Position numbers and translations under genes: made by a program
The notes under the pieces: model-generated
Told to the model about the DNA's origin: nothing
What the model saw: the letters and a program-made list of their open reading frames with translations, nothing else
Database searches by the model: none
Shown here: one piece after another, positions 37,685 through 46,443 of the stretch
Position numbering within the stretch: the stretch's first letter is position 1
How the letters are laid out: each line of letters opens with the position of its first letter
Assembly (NCBI GenBank): GCA_013416395.1
Contig: JACCEP010000006.1
Location: forward strand, 124,001-188,000
DNA length: 64,000 bases
Direction: 5' to 3'
From: Alcaligenaceae bacterium
GTDB lineage: Bacteria; Pseudomonadota; Gammaproteobacteria; Burkholderiales; Burkholderiaceae_B

Positions 37685-38482
37685 ATGGCACATACTTATC
37701 AACACATTACGTTCGACTACACCGACGGCGTAGGGCGTATCGTACTTAATCGTCCAGACACGCTAAACAGTTTTACCCAGATCATGCACGATGATCTGAA
37801 GGCGGCATTGTCTTTTCTCGAAGCGCAAGATGACTTGCGTGGTCTCATTCTTACTGGTGCAGGGCGTGGTTTTTGCGCAGGTCAGGATCTTTCTGAACGC
37901 AAACCCCTGCCTGCCGGAGAGAAACGGGATCTCGCCGAGGGCATCGAAAAAAACTATCGGTCATTGGTGCTGCGTCTGCGTGCTTTACCGGCACCAACCG
38001 TTTGCATTGTCAACGGTGTGGCGGCAGGGGCTGGCGCAAGTGTGGCCCTGGTGTGCGACGTCGTGATGGCAGTGAAGTCATCACGATTCATTCAGGCCTT
38101 TGCCCGTATAGGTCTTATGCCCGACGCAGGCGGTACATACATCTGGCCGCGTATGGTGGGTACACAGCGTGCCATGGGCGCCGCCTTGTTTGGCGAGCCG
38201 GTCAGTGCCGAAAAGGCCGAAGCGTGGGGGCTGATCTGGCGCTGTATTCCCGACGAAGAACTTGGGGCCACGATTGAGTCCGTGCAGGCCTGGCTGGCCA
38301 ATGGTGCGACACGCGCGTTTGCAGCCACCAAGCATGCCATTTACGCGTCGGGTGACAATTCGCTGGAAGAACAGATCAATCTTGAGCGTGACTACCAGCG
38401 CGACTTGGGATACTCCGATGATTACCAGGAAGGTATGACGGCATTCCGGGAAAAGCGCCCGCCGCGCTTTAGCGGACAGTGA
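37685..38482 (+). CDS. Enoyl-CoA hydratase/isomerase (PaaG-like)
   Basis: A 265-residue crotonase-family protein. The oxyanion-hole segments LILTGAGRGFCAGQDLSERK and VNGVAAGAGASVALVCDVVM are complete, and FARIGLMPDAGGTYIWPRMV carries the Asp seen in PaaG-type isomerases. Homologues hydrate or isomerise 2,3-unsaturated acyl-CoAs in phenylacetate and fatty-acid breakdown. It is divergent from the DUF35-thiolase pair and convergent with a Bug-type receptor. No other paa genes are present, so phenylacetate is not implied. Confidence 0.88.
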   Translation: MAHTYQHITFDYTDGVGRIVLNRPDTLNSFTQIMHDDLKAALSFLEAQDDLRGLILTGAGRGFCAGQDLSERKPLPAGEKRDLAEGIEKNYRSLVLRLRALPAPTVCIVNGVAAGAGASVALVCDVVMAVKSSRFIQAFARIGLMPDAGGTYIWPRMVGTQRAMGAALFGEPVSAEKAEAWGLIWRCIPDEELGATIESVQAWLANGATRAFAATKHAIYASGDNSLEEQINLERDYQRDLGYSDDYQEGMTAFREKRPPRFSGQ

Positions 38483-38566
38483 AGTTGCGTTGCTATGTGT
38501 AGAAGGAGCAGGCGAATGAAACGGCCTGCTGCTTCACTTACAGTGTAGCTTTACGAGCAGCAAAGC

Positions 38567-39535
38567 TTATTGTGGCTGAATACCAGCCTCTTTACTTATA
38601 CGTTGCCACGTGTTTATTTCGTTGTTGATGTGGTCGGCAAACGCTTCTGGAGTAGACGCAACGATGGAGTAACCGGAGGCGTTCAGCAGGTTGGTTACCG
38701 ATGGCACGTTGGATGCCTTGGTAAACGCTTCGTTTAGCCGGTCGACGATGGTTTTCGGTGTACCGGCAGGGGCCAGTATGCCGTACCAGCCATTGACCGC
38801 AAAATCTGGGTAGCCCGACTCCTTCACCGTCGGCACGTCAGGCAGAAGTGCAGATCGTTCGCTGCTTGTTACGGCAATGGCTTTCAGCCGGCCCGCCTTT
38901 ACCTGCGGCAATGATGTCGAAATGCTGTCAAACATTAGTGATACGTCACCTGCGAGTAATGCCACTACAGCAGGGCTGCTGCCCTTATAAGGTACATGCA
39001 GCATGTCAATACTGGTTGTCGATTTGAACATCTCGCCGGCGAGGTGGCTGGTGTTGCCATTACCCGCAGATGCAAACGTCAGTTCTCCGGGATTCTTGCG
39101 GGCATAGGAAACTAGTTCTTCTATGGTGTCTGCAGGCGTTGTATTCGGTGCCGCGACAAGCAAGGGGAGCGTAGCGACGAGTGATACAGGCGCAAAATCG
39201 GAGTGGGTGTCGTAGGGGAGGCTTTTGTACAGGTTGGGGTTGATGGCGTGGGCGGCCAACACCATTAATATCGTGTGCCCGTCGGGTTTGGCACGGGCAA
39301 GTTGGGAAGTAGCTATTGTGCCTCCCGCCCCTGCTTTGTATTCGAGGATTACTGGCTGTCCAAGCTCTTTCTGAAGCTCCACACTTATGGGGCGCGCTAA
39401 CATATCGGCGCTTCCGCCGGGTGGGTAGGGTATGAGCAGCTTAATCGGGTGGTTAGGAAATGACTGCGCTTGCGCGACACTGCAAGCGAGTAACAGAGTG
39501 GCGGTGGCATACCGTAGGGCCAGGACAGCTTTCAT
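38567..39535 (-). CDS. Bug/TctC-type periplasmic solute receptor 1
   Basis: A 322-residue exported binding protein. The signal peptide ends ACSVAQAQ/SFPNHPIKLL. The Bug fold begins with IKLLIPYPPGGSADMLARPI and contains VILEYKAGAGGTIATSQLAR, VPYKGSSPAVVALLAGDVSL and APAGTPKTIVDRLNEAFTKA, all family hallmarks. These proteins capture carboxylic acids, often for a tripartite tricarboxylate transporter, but most lack a linked transporter, as here. It is the last gene before the CoA-transferase block on the minus strand; a specific ligand cannot be told. Confidence 0.92.
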   Translation of the reverse strand: MKAVLALRYATATLLLACSVAQAQSFPNHPIKLLIPYPPGGSADMLARPISVELQKELGQPVILEYKAGAGGTIATSQLARAKPDGHTILMVLAAHAINPNLYKSLPYDTHSDFAPVSLVATLPLLVAAPNTTPADTIEELVSYARKNPGELTFASAGNGNTSHLAGEMFKSTTSIDMLHVPYKGSSPAVVALLAGDVSLMFDSISTSLPQVKAGRLKAIAVTSSERSALLPDVPTVKESGYPDFAVNGWYGILAPAGTPKTIVDRLNEAFTKASNVPSVTNLLNASGYSIVASTPEAFADHINNEINTWQRISKEAGIQPQ

Positions 39536-39585
39536 TATGAAGTCTCCTCATTGAAGTAAAAGGGTAATGTCGATATCACATGTGT

Positions 39586-40284
39586 CTAAGACAAGATCGC
39601 ATTCTCTTTGCTGTCAAGCTTGATGGTGCGGCAGTCATTTGACGCTTGCAGAGGTGCACCGGTTTTTTCTTGCAATTCCTGAAGACTCAGGCCTTCGACG
39701 ATGGCGCGTGCGATGAAGCTTCCATTGACGACATCAACAATGGCCAGGTCTGTGTAAATGGTGTTTACAACCCCAACGCCAGTCAGGGGATAGCTGCACT
39801 GCGCCACAAGCTTAGGCTCGCCTGACTTGCTTGTATGACTTAGCATCACCAGTACCTGTCGTGCGCCCACGGCAAGGTCCATGGCACCGCCTATGGCCGG
39901 TATGGCATCGTCTGCGTCGGTGATCCAGTTGGCGAGGTCGCCATTGCTGGCCACCTGAAAGCCACCCAGTATTGAATAATCCAGGTGCCCGCCGCGCATC
40001 ATTGCAAACGAAATTGTGTGCTCTGAAATGGAGGCACCCTGGATAAGCGTTATGGGTTCGCGACTGGCGTTGATGAGGTCGCTGTCGATGTCATCGCCCA
40101 AAGCGATAGCACCCATTCCCAGTATGCCGTTTTCACTGTGCAGCAGAACTTCATGCTCTGCGGGCAAAAATTCGGCAACAAGCGTAGGCATGCCGATTCC
40201 GAGATTGACGGCCGAGCCGGGCGGGATATCGAGCGCCACCAACTGTGCGATCTGATTTCTATTCAGGGTCAGATGATTGCTCAT
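39586..40284 (-). CDS. 3-oxoacid CoA-transferase, subunit B
   Basis: A 232-residue family I CoA-transferase beta subunit. The motif LLHSENGILGMG (Glu51 is the catalytic glutamate that forms the acyl-CoA thioester) is intact, followed by FAMMRGGHLDYSILGGFQVA. It should move CoA from a donor such as succinyl-CoA to a carboxylic or 3-oxo acid. The ATG at 40284 has GGAAA upstream and lies one base after the subunit A stop. A TTG at 40296 would overlap. It pairs with the next gene. Confidence 0.92.
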   Translation of the reverse strand: MSNHLTLNRNQIAQLVALDIPPGSAVNLGIGMPTLVAEFLPAEHEVLLHSENGILGMGAIALGDDIDSDLINASREPITLIQGASISEHTISFAMMRGGHLDYSILGGFQVASNGDLANWITDADDAIPAIGGAMDLAVGARQVLVMLSHTSKSGEPKLVAQCSYPLTGVGVVNTIYTDLAIVDVVNGSFIARAIVEGLSLQELQEKTGAPLQASNDCRTIKLDSKENAILS

Positions 40285-40285
40285 G

Positions 40286-40951
40286 TTAATTTCCAACTAA
40301 AGCGACAGACTGGACAAATAGGGCGGGCGTCATCACATTTTCGGGTGGGATGTCGCCGACGTTCACAATGCTGTCCACCTGGGCAATGGCATGTTTCGAA
40401 GCCATGCACATGACGGGGTTGAAGTTACGTGCAGAATACCGGTATGTAAGATTACCCATACGGTCACCCTGATGTGCGCGTATCAGTGCGAAGTCAGCCG
40501 AGAGTGGTTGTTCGAGAACATAACCAACACCGTTGACGACACGTTGTTCTTTACCTTCGGCGACGAGGGTGCCATAGCCGGTCGGGGTAAAGAATGGCCC
40601 CAGGCCCGCTCCTGCAGCGCGCATGCGTTCTGCCAGTGTCCCTTGCGGCGTGCATTCCAGTTTTACTTTTCCTGCACGATAGGCATTGGCAAACACTTCT
40701 GATCTGGGAGGGCGTGGGTGGGAGCAAATCACTTTGCTGACGCGGTCAGCGGCGATTAGCGCGGCGATGCCGCGCTCTCCTGAACCGGCGTTATTGCTGA
40801 TAATGGTCAGGTCGCGCGCTGGTGTCTCAAGCAGTGCATCGATGAGTTCGAAAGGAATGCCGGCATCCCCAAAGCCCCCAATCATGATGCTCGCGCCGTC
40901 AGGAATGATGGCGACGGCCTCGCCCAGTGAAGCTTTTATTTTGTTGATCAT
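40286..40951 (-). CDS. 3-oxoacid CoA-transferase, subunit A
   Basis: A 221-residue alpha subunit, start MINKIKASLGEAVAIIPDGA. The CoA-binding GGFGDAGIPFELIDALLE and the SENNAGSGERG-like SNNAGSGERGIAALIAADRV are present; LECTPQGTLAERMRAAGAGL and FFTPTGYGTLVAEGKEQRVV complete the family pattern. It lies four bases after Bug receptor 2 and one base before subunit B, so receptor and enzyme are in one operon, which suggests the transferase activates the acid that the receptor captures. Confidence 0.93.
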   Translation of the reverse strand: MINKIKASLGEAVAIIPDGASIMIGGFGDAGIPFELIDALLETPARDLTIISNNAGSGERGIAALIAADRVSKVICSHPRPPRSEVFANAYRAGKVKLECTPQGTLAERMRAAGAGLGPFFTPTGYGTLVAEGKEQRVVNGVGYVLEQPLSADFALIRAHQGDRMGNLTYRYSARNFNPVMCMASKHAIAQVDSIVNVGDIPPENVMTPALFVQSVALVGN

Positions 40952-40955
40952 AGTA

Positions 40956-41924
40956 TTAGTTGCTGATAGCGAGATTGGCGTTGTCGACGATGTCGGCCCA
41001 GCGTTGCTGCTCGTCGGAAACAAATTGTGTGAATTCTGTGGGGCTGTTGCCGCCGGCTTGCCCACCCATAGCTTTGTATTTTTCGCGAAGGTCTGGGGTG
41101 TCAAGCGCAGCCTTGGTGCTTGAGTATATTTTATCGATAACGTCTTGCGGTGTACCTTTTGGCGCAAACAAGCCAAACCAGGCGGTAACGACCATGTCAG
41201 GGATGCCTTCTTCAGCCATGGTTGGAATATCGGGCAGCTCACTGCTGCGTTGGTCGCCAGTTACTGCCAACGCGCGCAGCTTGCCCGATTTAATGTGGGG
41301 CAGTGAGCTGGGCAAGTTGTCGATCATGAAAGCAAATTGATTGCCTAGTAATGCAGTAACGGCTGGCCCGGCACCTTTATATGGAACATGCTGGGCCTCG
41401 ATGCCGGCGCGTTGTTTGAAAAGCTCACCCGACATGTGGGGCGATTGCCCTGTGCCTGAACTGCCAAACGAGTAGCCCTGTGGGTCAGCCTTGATCATTG
41501 CAACAAGTTCTTTGACGTTATGAGCGGGCGACGCGTCGTTCACGACCAAAATATTCGGGTTGGAGATCACCATGGTGATAGCTCGGAAATCTTCGGCCTT
41601 GTAGGACAGGTTGTTGTACATGCTGTAGTTGATGGCATTAGGCCCGATATTGCCCATGATCAGGGTGTATCCGTCTGGAGCCGCCTTCGCTACATACTGT
41701 GAGCCTATGATGCCACCCGCGCCGGCGCGGTTTTCCACTACGATCGTGACACCGAGCTCCTTGGCCAATTTTTCACCCAGCAGTCGTGTTGCCATATCCG
41801 TCGTGCCCCCGGGTGCGGCTGGAACGACGATAGTGACTGGTTTTTCAGGCCAGGCAGCCTGACTGCTCACCGGTATGGCGAAGGTCATAAGGGCTAAGGC
41901 TGTGGCGATGTAACGGGGCTTCAT
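40956..41924 (-). CDS. Bug/TctC-type periplasmic solute receptor 2
   Basis: A 322-residue exported protein; the signal peptide reads ALALMTFAIPVSSQA, then AWPEKPVTIVVPAAPGGTTD. The fold signatures VENRAGAGGIIGSQYVAKAA, VPYKGAGPAVTALLGNQFAF and FAPKGTPQDVIDKIYSSTKA are complete. It is the first gene of an operon with the CoA-transferase subunits, only four bases from subunit A, which points to a shared substrate. No TctA/TctB membrane subunits are encoded in the window. Confidence 0.92.
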   Translation of the reverse strand: MKPRYIATALALMTFAIPVSSQAAWPEKPVTIVVPAAPGGTTDMATRLLGEKLAKELGVTIVVENRAGAGGIIGSQYVAKAAPDGYTLIMGNIGPNAINYSMYNNLSYKAEDFRAITMVISNPNILVVNDASPAHNVKELVAMIKADPQGYSFGSSGTGQSPHMSGELFKQRAGIEAQHVPYKGAGPAVTALLGNQFAFMIDNLPSSLPHIKSGKLRALAVTGDQRSSELPDIPTMAEEGIPDMVVTAWFGLFAPKGTPQDVIDKIYSSTKAALDTPDLREKYKAMGGQAGGNSPTEFTQFVSDEQQRWADIVDNANLAISN

Positions 41925-42304
41925 TGATATTCCTGGATGGTTGATTGGTATTCCTGTTCCGTCGATTGTCGGCCTGAAAGCAGTGTGAGCGGAATCTTTA
42001 TTTCATGAGGCGGGTGTTTGCCCTGAGTTAAGGAAGAGACCAAAGCCAGCACGACGGGAAGGGGTTCCCCCGATTATTTGACGGATCGTTTTGCTATCAG
42101 CGCCGCAGCGTTTTCGTTCTTAATGAGCTGTTAAGGCATACTTTCTGAAAATAGAGTTGTGAGCAACGTTGATTTCTTCTACCGTAGGCAGTCCATCCCT
42201 TGCTTGAGGGAGGCGCTGCGCATGGCGCACAACAAAATTTTTCAGGCAGACCTGATTGTGTATTGGGTATGCTGCGTTTGAACGATAAATCGGAGATTGA
42301 ACAC
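41925..42304. other. Divergent promoter spacer
   Basis: 380 bases between Bug receptor 2 (minus) and the SDR operon (plus). It must hold promoters for both directions. No small gene, terminator or obvious operator was recognised. Open frames in the last 100 bases only extend the SDR gene backward without a good start. Confidence 0.6.
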
Positions 42305-43192
42305 ATGAGCGATATGGTGGCAGGTAAAGTAGCCGTGGTAACAGGTGCTGGCGGCGGCATCGGCAAAGGGATTGCATTGGCGCTTGCCGCATCGGGCGGG
42401 CGTGTGGTGGTCAATGATATTAGCGCTGAGGCTGCACAGGCAGTGGTGGACCAGATCGTGGCAGCAGGTGGCAAAGCAGTAGCCAACACCGACAGCGTCG
42501 CTACGCGCGCCAGCGCCGAGAACATTGTGCGCAATGCCGTTGATCTGTACGGCAAGATCGATATTGTGGTCAACAATGCAGGCAATCTGCGTGACCGTCT
42601 GTTCCACAAAATGAGCGAAGAAGAATGGTCGCAGGTTATTGATGTACACCTGAACGGTTCGTTTTTCGTTAGCCGCGCCGCTGCCTCACACTTTCGCGAA
42701 CAGGAGTCGGGTGCTTTCATACACATGACGTCGACGTCGGGTCTGATCGGTAACTTTGGCCAGTCTAATTACTCCGCAGCCAAAATGGGCATCGTCGGGC
42801 TATCCAAATCTATCGCACTCGACATGGCACGTTTCAATGTCAGGTCTAACTGCATTGCGCCATTCGCGTGGACGGCAATGACTAGCTCGATTCCAGCCGA
42901 AACGCCCGAAGAGAAAGCCCGCGTGCAAAAACTGCAGAAAATGGAAGCGGGTAAGATAGCACCGCTGGTGGTCTACCTGGCCAGTGATGCAGCCGAAGAA
43001 GTGACTGCACAGATTTTCGGTGTGCGCGCCAACGAAATTATGTTGTTTAGTCAGCCGCGCCCGATTCGTTCCGTGCATATGTCTTCCGGCTGGACGCCTG
43101 AAGATATTGCCGAAGTCGCCATTCCTGCAATGAAGAATAGTTTCTTCAAGCTTGAGCGCTCCCCCGAAGTTATTGGCTGGGACCCCATCTGA
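42305..43192 (+). CDS. Short-chain dehydrogenase, probable (3R)-hydroxyacyl-CoA dehydrogenase
   Basis: A 295-residue classical SDR: cofactor motif VVTGAGGGIGKGIALALAAS, NNAGNLRD, catalytic Ser in MTSTSGLIGNFGQSNYSAAK with Tyr and Lys in the last part. The C-terminal extension of about 50 residues (MSSGWTPEDIAEVAIPAMKN) resembles the dehydrogenase part of peroxisomal multifunctional enzyme type 2. Its downstream neighbour is a MaoC-type hydratase 2, the second half of MFE-2, which supports a D-3-hydroxyacyl-CoA dehydrogenase role. First gene of an SDR-MaoC-CaiB operon. Confidence 0.85.
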   Translation: MSDMVAGKVAVVTGAGGGIGKGIALALAASGGRVVVNDISAEAAQAVVDQIVAAGGKAVANTDSVATRASAENIVRNAVDLYGKIDIVVNNAGNLRDRLFHKMSEEEWSQVIDVHLNGSFFVSRAAASHFREQESGAFIHMTSTSGLIGNFGQSNYSAAKMGIVGLSKSIALDMARFNVRSNCIAPFAWTAMTSSIPAETPEEKARVQKLQKMEAGKIAPLVVYLASDAAEEVTAQIFGVRANEIMLFSQPRPIRSVHMSSGWTPEDIAEVAIPAMKNSFFKLERSPEVIGWDPI

Positions 43193-43211
43193 CATTGCTA
43201 AAGGTTTACTA

Positions 43212-44075
43212 ATGCCTCTGGATTACAAGCTGATCAAAGACTGGCAGTTTGACGACGTGCGTCAGTCTTACACCGAGAAAGACAGCATTCTTTACGCGCT
43301 TAGCATTGGGCTTGGTTTCGACCCGCTCGATCCGTTGCAGCTGCCATACGTTTACGAAGCCAATTTGCAGGTTTTTCCGACTATGGCGGCGGTGCTCGGT
43401 TATCCTGGTTTTTGGATGCAGGACCCAAAAGCTGGTATCACGTGGGTTAAGTTGGTGCATGGCGAGCAGCGCATGGCTTTTCACAAGCCGTTTCCGGTGG
43501 CCGGTGAGGTCATTGGCCGTAGCCGTATAACGCATGTTATCGACAAAGGTGCAGACAAGGGCGCCTTGGTGGTGGCCGAGCGCAAAATCTATAACGCCGC
43601 AGATGAAAGTCTGCTGGCCACTGTAGAGCAAACGACGTTCTGCCGGGCCGATGGTGGGTTTGGCCAGGGCGATACTCCGCCACACGCGTTACCTAAAGTG
43701 CCCGACACGCAACCCGATTATGTGTGCAGTTTGGCAACCCTGCCGCAGGCCGCGTTACTGTATCGGCTTAATGCAGACCCCAATCCGCTGCATGTCGACC
43801 CGCAGGTCGCCATCAAGGCGGGTTATCCCAAGCCCATTCTGCATGGTCTGTGCACGTATGGTGTTGCCGCACATGCCATCGTCAAGACCCTATGCGATTA
43901 CGATGCCAGCCGTCTTACTCGTCTCGATACGCGTTTTTCTTCGCCTGTTTACCCTGGCGAGACGCTGGTCGTTGAAATGTGGCAGGCTGAGGGCGGGCGT
44001 GTGCAGTTTCAGGCCAAAGTGGCAGAACGCGATGTGGTTGTGCTAAGTAACGGCGTGGCCGAGGTGAAATCATGA
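43212..44075 (+). CDS. MaoC-type enoyl-CoA hydratase 2
   Basis: A 287-residue double hot-dog protein. The N-terminal half starts MPLDYKLIKDWQFDDVRQSY, and the C-terminal catalytic part reads LLYRLNADPNPLHVDPQVAI, the hydratase 2 motif with catalytic Asp and His, then GYPKPILHGLCTYGVAAHAI. It should hydrate trans-2-enoyl-CoA to (3R)-hydroxyacyl-CoA, feeding the SDR just upstream. It begins 20 bases after the SDR stop and overlaps the CaiB-like gene by four bases. Confidence 0.88.
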   Translation: MPLDYKLIKDWQFDDVRQSYTEKDSILYALSIGLGFDPLDPLQLPYVYEANLQVFPTMAAVLGYPGFWMQDPKAGITWVKLVHGEQRMAFHKPFPVAGEVIGRSRITHVIDKGADKGALVVAERKIYNAADESLLATVEQTTFCRADGGFGQGDTPPHALPKVPDTQPDYVCSLATLPQAALLYRLNADPNPLHVDPQVAIKAGYPKPILHGLCTYGVAAHAIVKTLCDYDASRLTRLDTRFSSPVYPGETLVVEMWQAEGGRVQFQAKVAERDVVVLSNGVAEVKS

Positions 44076-45277
44076 CGCAACGTCACTCCCCCCTGCATGA
44101 CATCAAGGTGCTGGATCTTTCTCGAGTATTGGCTGGTCCTTGGTGCACGCAAAATCTGGCTGATATGGGTGCCGACGTTATCAAGGTAGAGCGTCCGAAT
44201 GGCGGCGATGATACGCGCGGTTGGGGGCCACCCTTTCTCAAGGATGCAGACGGCGCAGATACCAGCGAAGCGGCGTACTACCTTAGCACCAATCGCAACA
44301 AGCGTTCTATTGCTATTGATATTGCCAGCCAGGAAGGCGCCGATCTGGTGCGGGAAATGGCCAAACGCTGCGACGTGCTGGTCGAGAACTTTAAGGTTGG
44401 TGGCCTCAAAAAATACGGCCTGGATTACGAGTCGCTGCGCAAGATCAACCCAAGCCTGATCTATTGTTCAATTACCGGGTTCGGGCATTCTGGGCCGCTT
44501 GCGCATTTGCCGGGTTATGACTTCATGATTCAGGGCATGGGCGGTTTAATGAGCATCACCGGTGAGCGTGATGATTTGCCTGGCGGCGGCCCACAAAAGG
44601 CCGGTGTGGCCGTGACTGACCTGTTTACCGGCATGTATGCGGCACTGGCCATTGTGGGTGCCGTCCGTGAGCGCGATAGCAGTGGGCAGGGCCAGCATAT
44701 TGATATGTCGTTGTTAGACTGTCATGTGGCCATGCTCGCCAATCAGAACCTCAACTACATGACTTCAGGTGTAGCACCCAAGCGCGCTGGCAACGCACAC
44801 CAGAACGTCGTTCCGTATCAGGTGTTTGCGTCCAGCGATGGTCACCTTATCGTGGCGATAGGTAATGACAGCCAGTATCGGGCTTACTGCGATGTCTTGG
44901 GTCGCCCTGATCTGGGGGCGCATGCAGATTATGCGACCAACAGCCAGCGTCTCAAAAACAGAGTGGCGCTGATCAAGCTGCTCGAAGCCATCATGCTTAC
45001 CCGAACCCGGGATGAATGGATCGAAAGCTTGCAACGCGTCGGCGTACCCTGCGGCCCCATCAATACACTGGATCAGGTCTTTGAAAATCCCCAGGTACAA
45101 GCCCGCGAGATATGGAAGACGATGCCGCATCCTCTGGCTGGCAGCGTGCCCACAACAGCAAGCCCAATCCGCTATTCAGAAACGCCTGTTCAGTACCGCA
45201 TGGCGCCGCCTTTGCTGGGTCAGCATACGCGCGAAATTCTCGAAGAGTTGGGGCTGGCAGATCGAGCCGATTCTTGA
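44072..45277 (+). CDS. CaiB/BaiF family (class III) CoA-transferase
   Basis: A 401-residue class III CoA-transferase. Hallmarks: VLDLSRVLAGPWCTQNLADM, GADVIKVERPNGGDDTRGWG, STNRNKRSIAIDIASQEG, and the catalytic Asp in HLPGYDFMIQGMGGLMSITG. Such enzymes move CoA between two acids with retained stereochemistry. It is the last gene of the SDR-MaoC-CaiB operon and overlaps MaoC by four bases. With the ligand and the two-subunit transferase, the region has three different ways to make a CoA ester. Substrate unknown. Confidence 0.92.
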   Translation: MTQRHSPLHDIKVLDLSRVLAGPWCTQNLADMGADVIKVERPNGGDDTRGWGPPFLKDADGADTSEAAYYLSTNRNKRSIAIDIASQEGADLVREMAKRCDVLVENFKVGGLKKYGLDYESLRKINPSLIYCSITGFGHSGPLAHLPGYDFMIQGMGGLMSITGERDDLPGGGPQKAGVAVTDLFTGMYAALAIVGAVRERDSSGQGQHIDMSLLDCHVAMLANQNLNYMTSGVAPKRAGNAHQNVVPYQVFASSDGHLIVAIGNDSQYRAYCDVLGRPDLGAHADYATNSQRLKNRVALIKLLEAIMLTRTRDEWIESLQRVGVPCGPINTLDQVFENPQVQAREIWKTMPHPLAGSVPTTASPIRYSETPVQYRMAPPLLGQHTREILEELGLADRADS

Positions 45278-45356
45278 AATGAGAGCACCTGGCAGGTTAG
45301 ACAGCTGACATCAAAATCAGCAACTAGCCGCTAACGATAGCCAGGCTGAAAACCTA

Positions 45357-45393
45357 CAAGGCCACGCCCAGAGTAATACTGGGCGTGGCCTTG
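45357..45393. terminator. Strong bidirectional hairpin terminator
   Basis: A perfect 15-bp stem (CAAGGCCACGCCCAG and its complement) around loop AGTAATA, between the converging CaiB-like gene and Bug receptor 3. T-runs are short, but stability and location make a shared terminator likely. Confidence 0.75.
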
Positions 45394-45420
45394 TGCATAG
45401 AAACGACTGCTAGCAGGTGT

Positions 45421-46392
45421 TTAGTTGGTTTCGATACCGGCTTTTTCGATTACCTTGCCCCACATGGCATATTCGTTTTGCGCCTTGGCGAGAAATGCCT
45501 TGCCATCGAGCGTATGCAGGGTATAACCGCCCCGCAACATTGTTTCGTCGAACGCCTTGTTCTTGGCTACGTTTTGCAGCGCATCGGAAAGTTTTTGCTG
45601 CACATCGGCAGGCAGGTCGGCAGGGCCGATCAAACCATACCAGCCTGTTACTTCATAGTCCTCGACCCCAGCTTCAATCATGCTTGGAACGTCGGGCAGC
45701 CCGGCGTTACGGTCGCGTGAAGTTACCGCCAATGCCCGGACTCTGCCGCTTTCAATATAAGGAATTGCGGTGCTGGTAATGTCGAACATATAGGTGATCT
45801 TGCCGCCGATCACGTCCATCATTGCCGGTGCGTTGCCACGGTAAGGAACATGCAGCATTTCTGTACTGGTCTTCTGCTTGAGCAATTCGGCCGACAGATG
45901 GTTAGATGCGCCCACGCCGGCAGAGCCGAATGTGACGGCATCTGGATGCTTTTTTGCATAGTCAATCAAGTCGCTGATGGACTTGACGGGGACATCATTG
46001 TTAATGACCAGCACATTGGTGTAGTCAGCAATCAGCCCCAAATACGTAAAATCCTTGGCGAGGTTCAGGCTGGTGTTGTTCTGGATGTGCGGGGTAATCG
46101 TTAGCGTCGGGCTGGCGACGAAATTTAGCGTATAGCCGTCAGGGCGCGCACGGATAGTAGATTCTGCTGCAATCATGCCGCTGGCGCCAGTGCGGTTCTC
46201 GACGATGACGGCTTTGCCCAGTTCATCGCCCAGGTATTTGGCAAAAGTGCGGGCGCTTGTGTCTACGGGGCCGCCAGGTGCATAGCCGACAACGAGCTTG
46301 ATTGGCTGAGATGGGTACTCGGACTGGCCGTGTGCGGTGCCCGTCATGCAAAATGCGCCGATGGTAACGGCAGCAAGAATGTTCAGTTTCAA
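45421..46392 (-). CDS. Bug/TctC-type periplasmic solute receptor 3
   Basis: A 323-residue exported protein; signal peptide AAVTIGAFCMTGTAHGQ, then SEYPSQPIKLVVGYAPGGPV. Fold signatures VIVENRTGASGMIAAESTIR and VPYRGNAPAMMDVIGGKITY are present. It is the third Bug receptor within 8 kb and lies 51 bases downstream of the AMP-forming CoA ligase on the same strand, so the ligase may activate its ligand. No transport membrane genes are linked. Confidence 0.92.
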   Translation of the reverse strand: MKLNILAAVTIGAFCMTGTAHGQSEYPSQPIKLVVGYAPGGPVDTSARTFAKYLGDELGKAVIVENRTGASGMIAAESTIRARPDGYTLNFVASPTLTITPHIQNNTSLNLAKDFTYLGLIADYTNVLVINNDVPVKSISDLIDYAKKHPDAVTFGSAGVGASNHLSAELLKQKTSTEMLHVPYRGNAPAMMDVIGGKITYMFDITSTAIPYIESGRVRALAVTSRDRNAGLPDVPSMIEAGVEDYEVTGWYGLIGPADLPADVQQKLSDALQNVAKNKAFDETMLRGGYTLHTLDGKAFLAKAQNEYAMWGKVIEKAGIETN

Positions 46393-46443
46393 AATTGAGT
46401 CTCTATTTATGATGGTTGTACAAGTAGTGATATATGCGTGGCC

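Noticed and set aside
37685-38482. Phenylacetate (paa) pathway call based on the PaaG-like hydratase
   Set aside because: No other paa genes are present; crotonase family members are used in many pathways.
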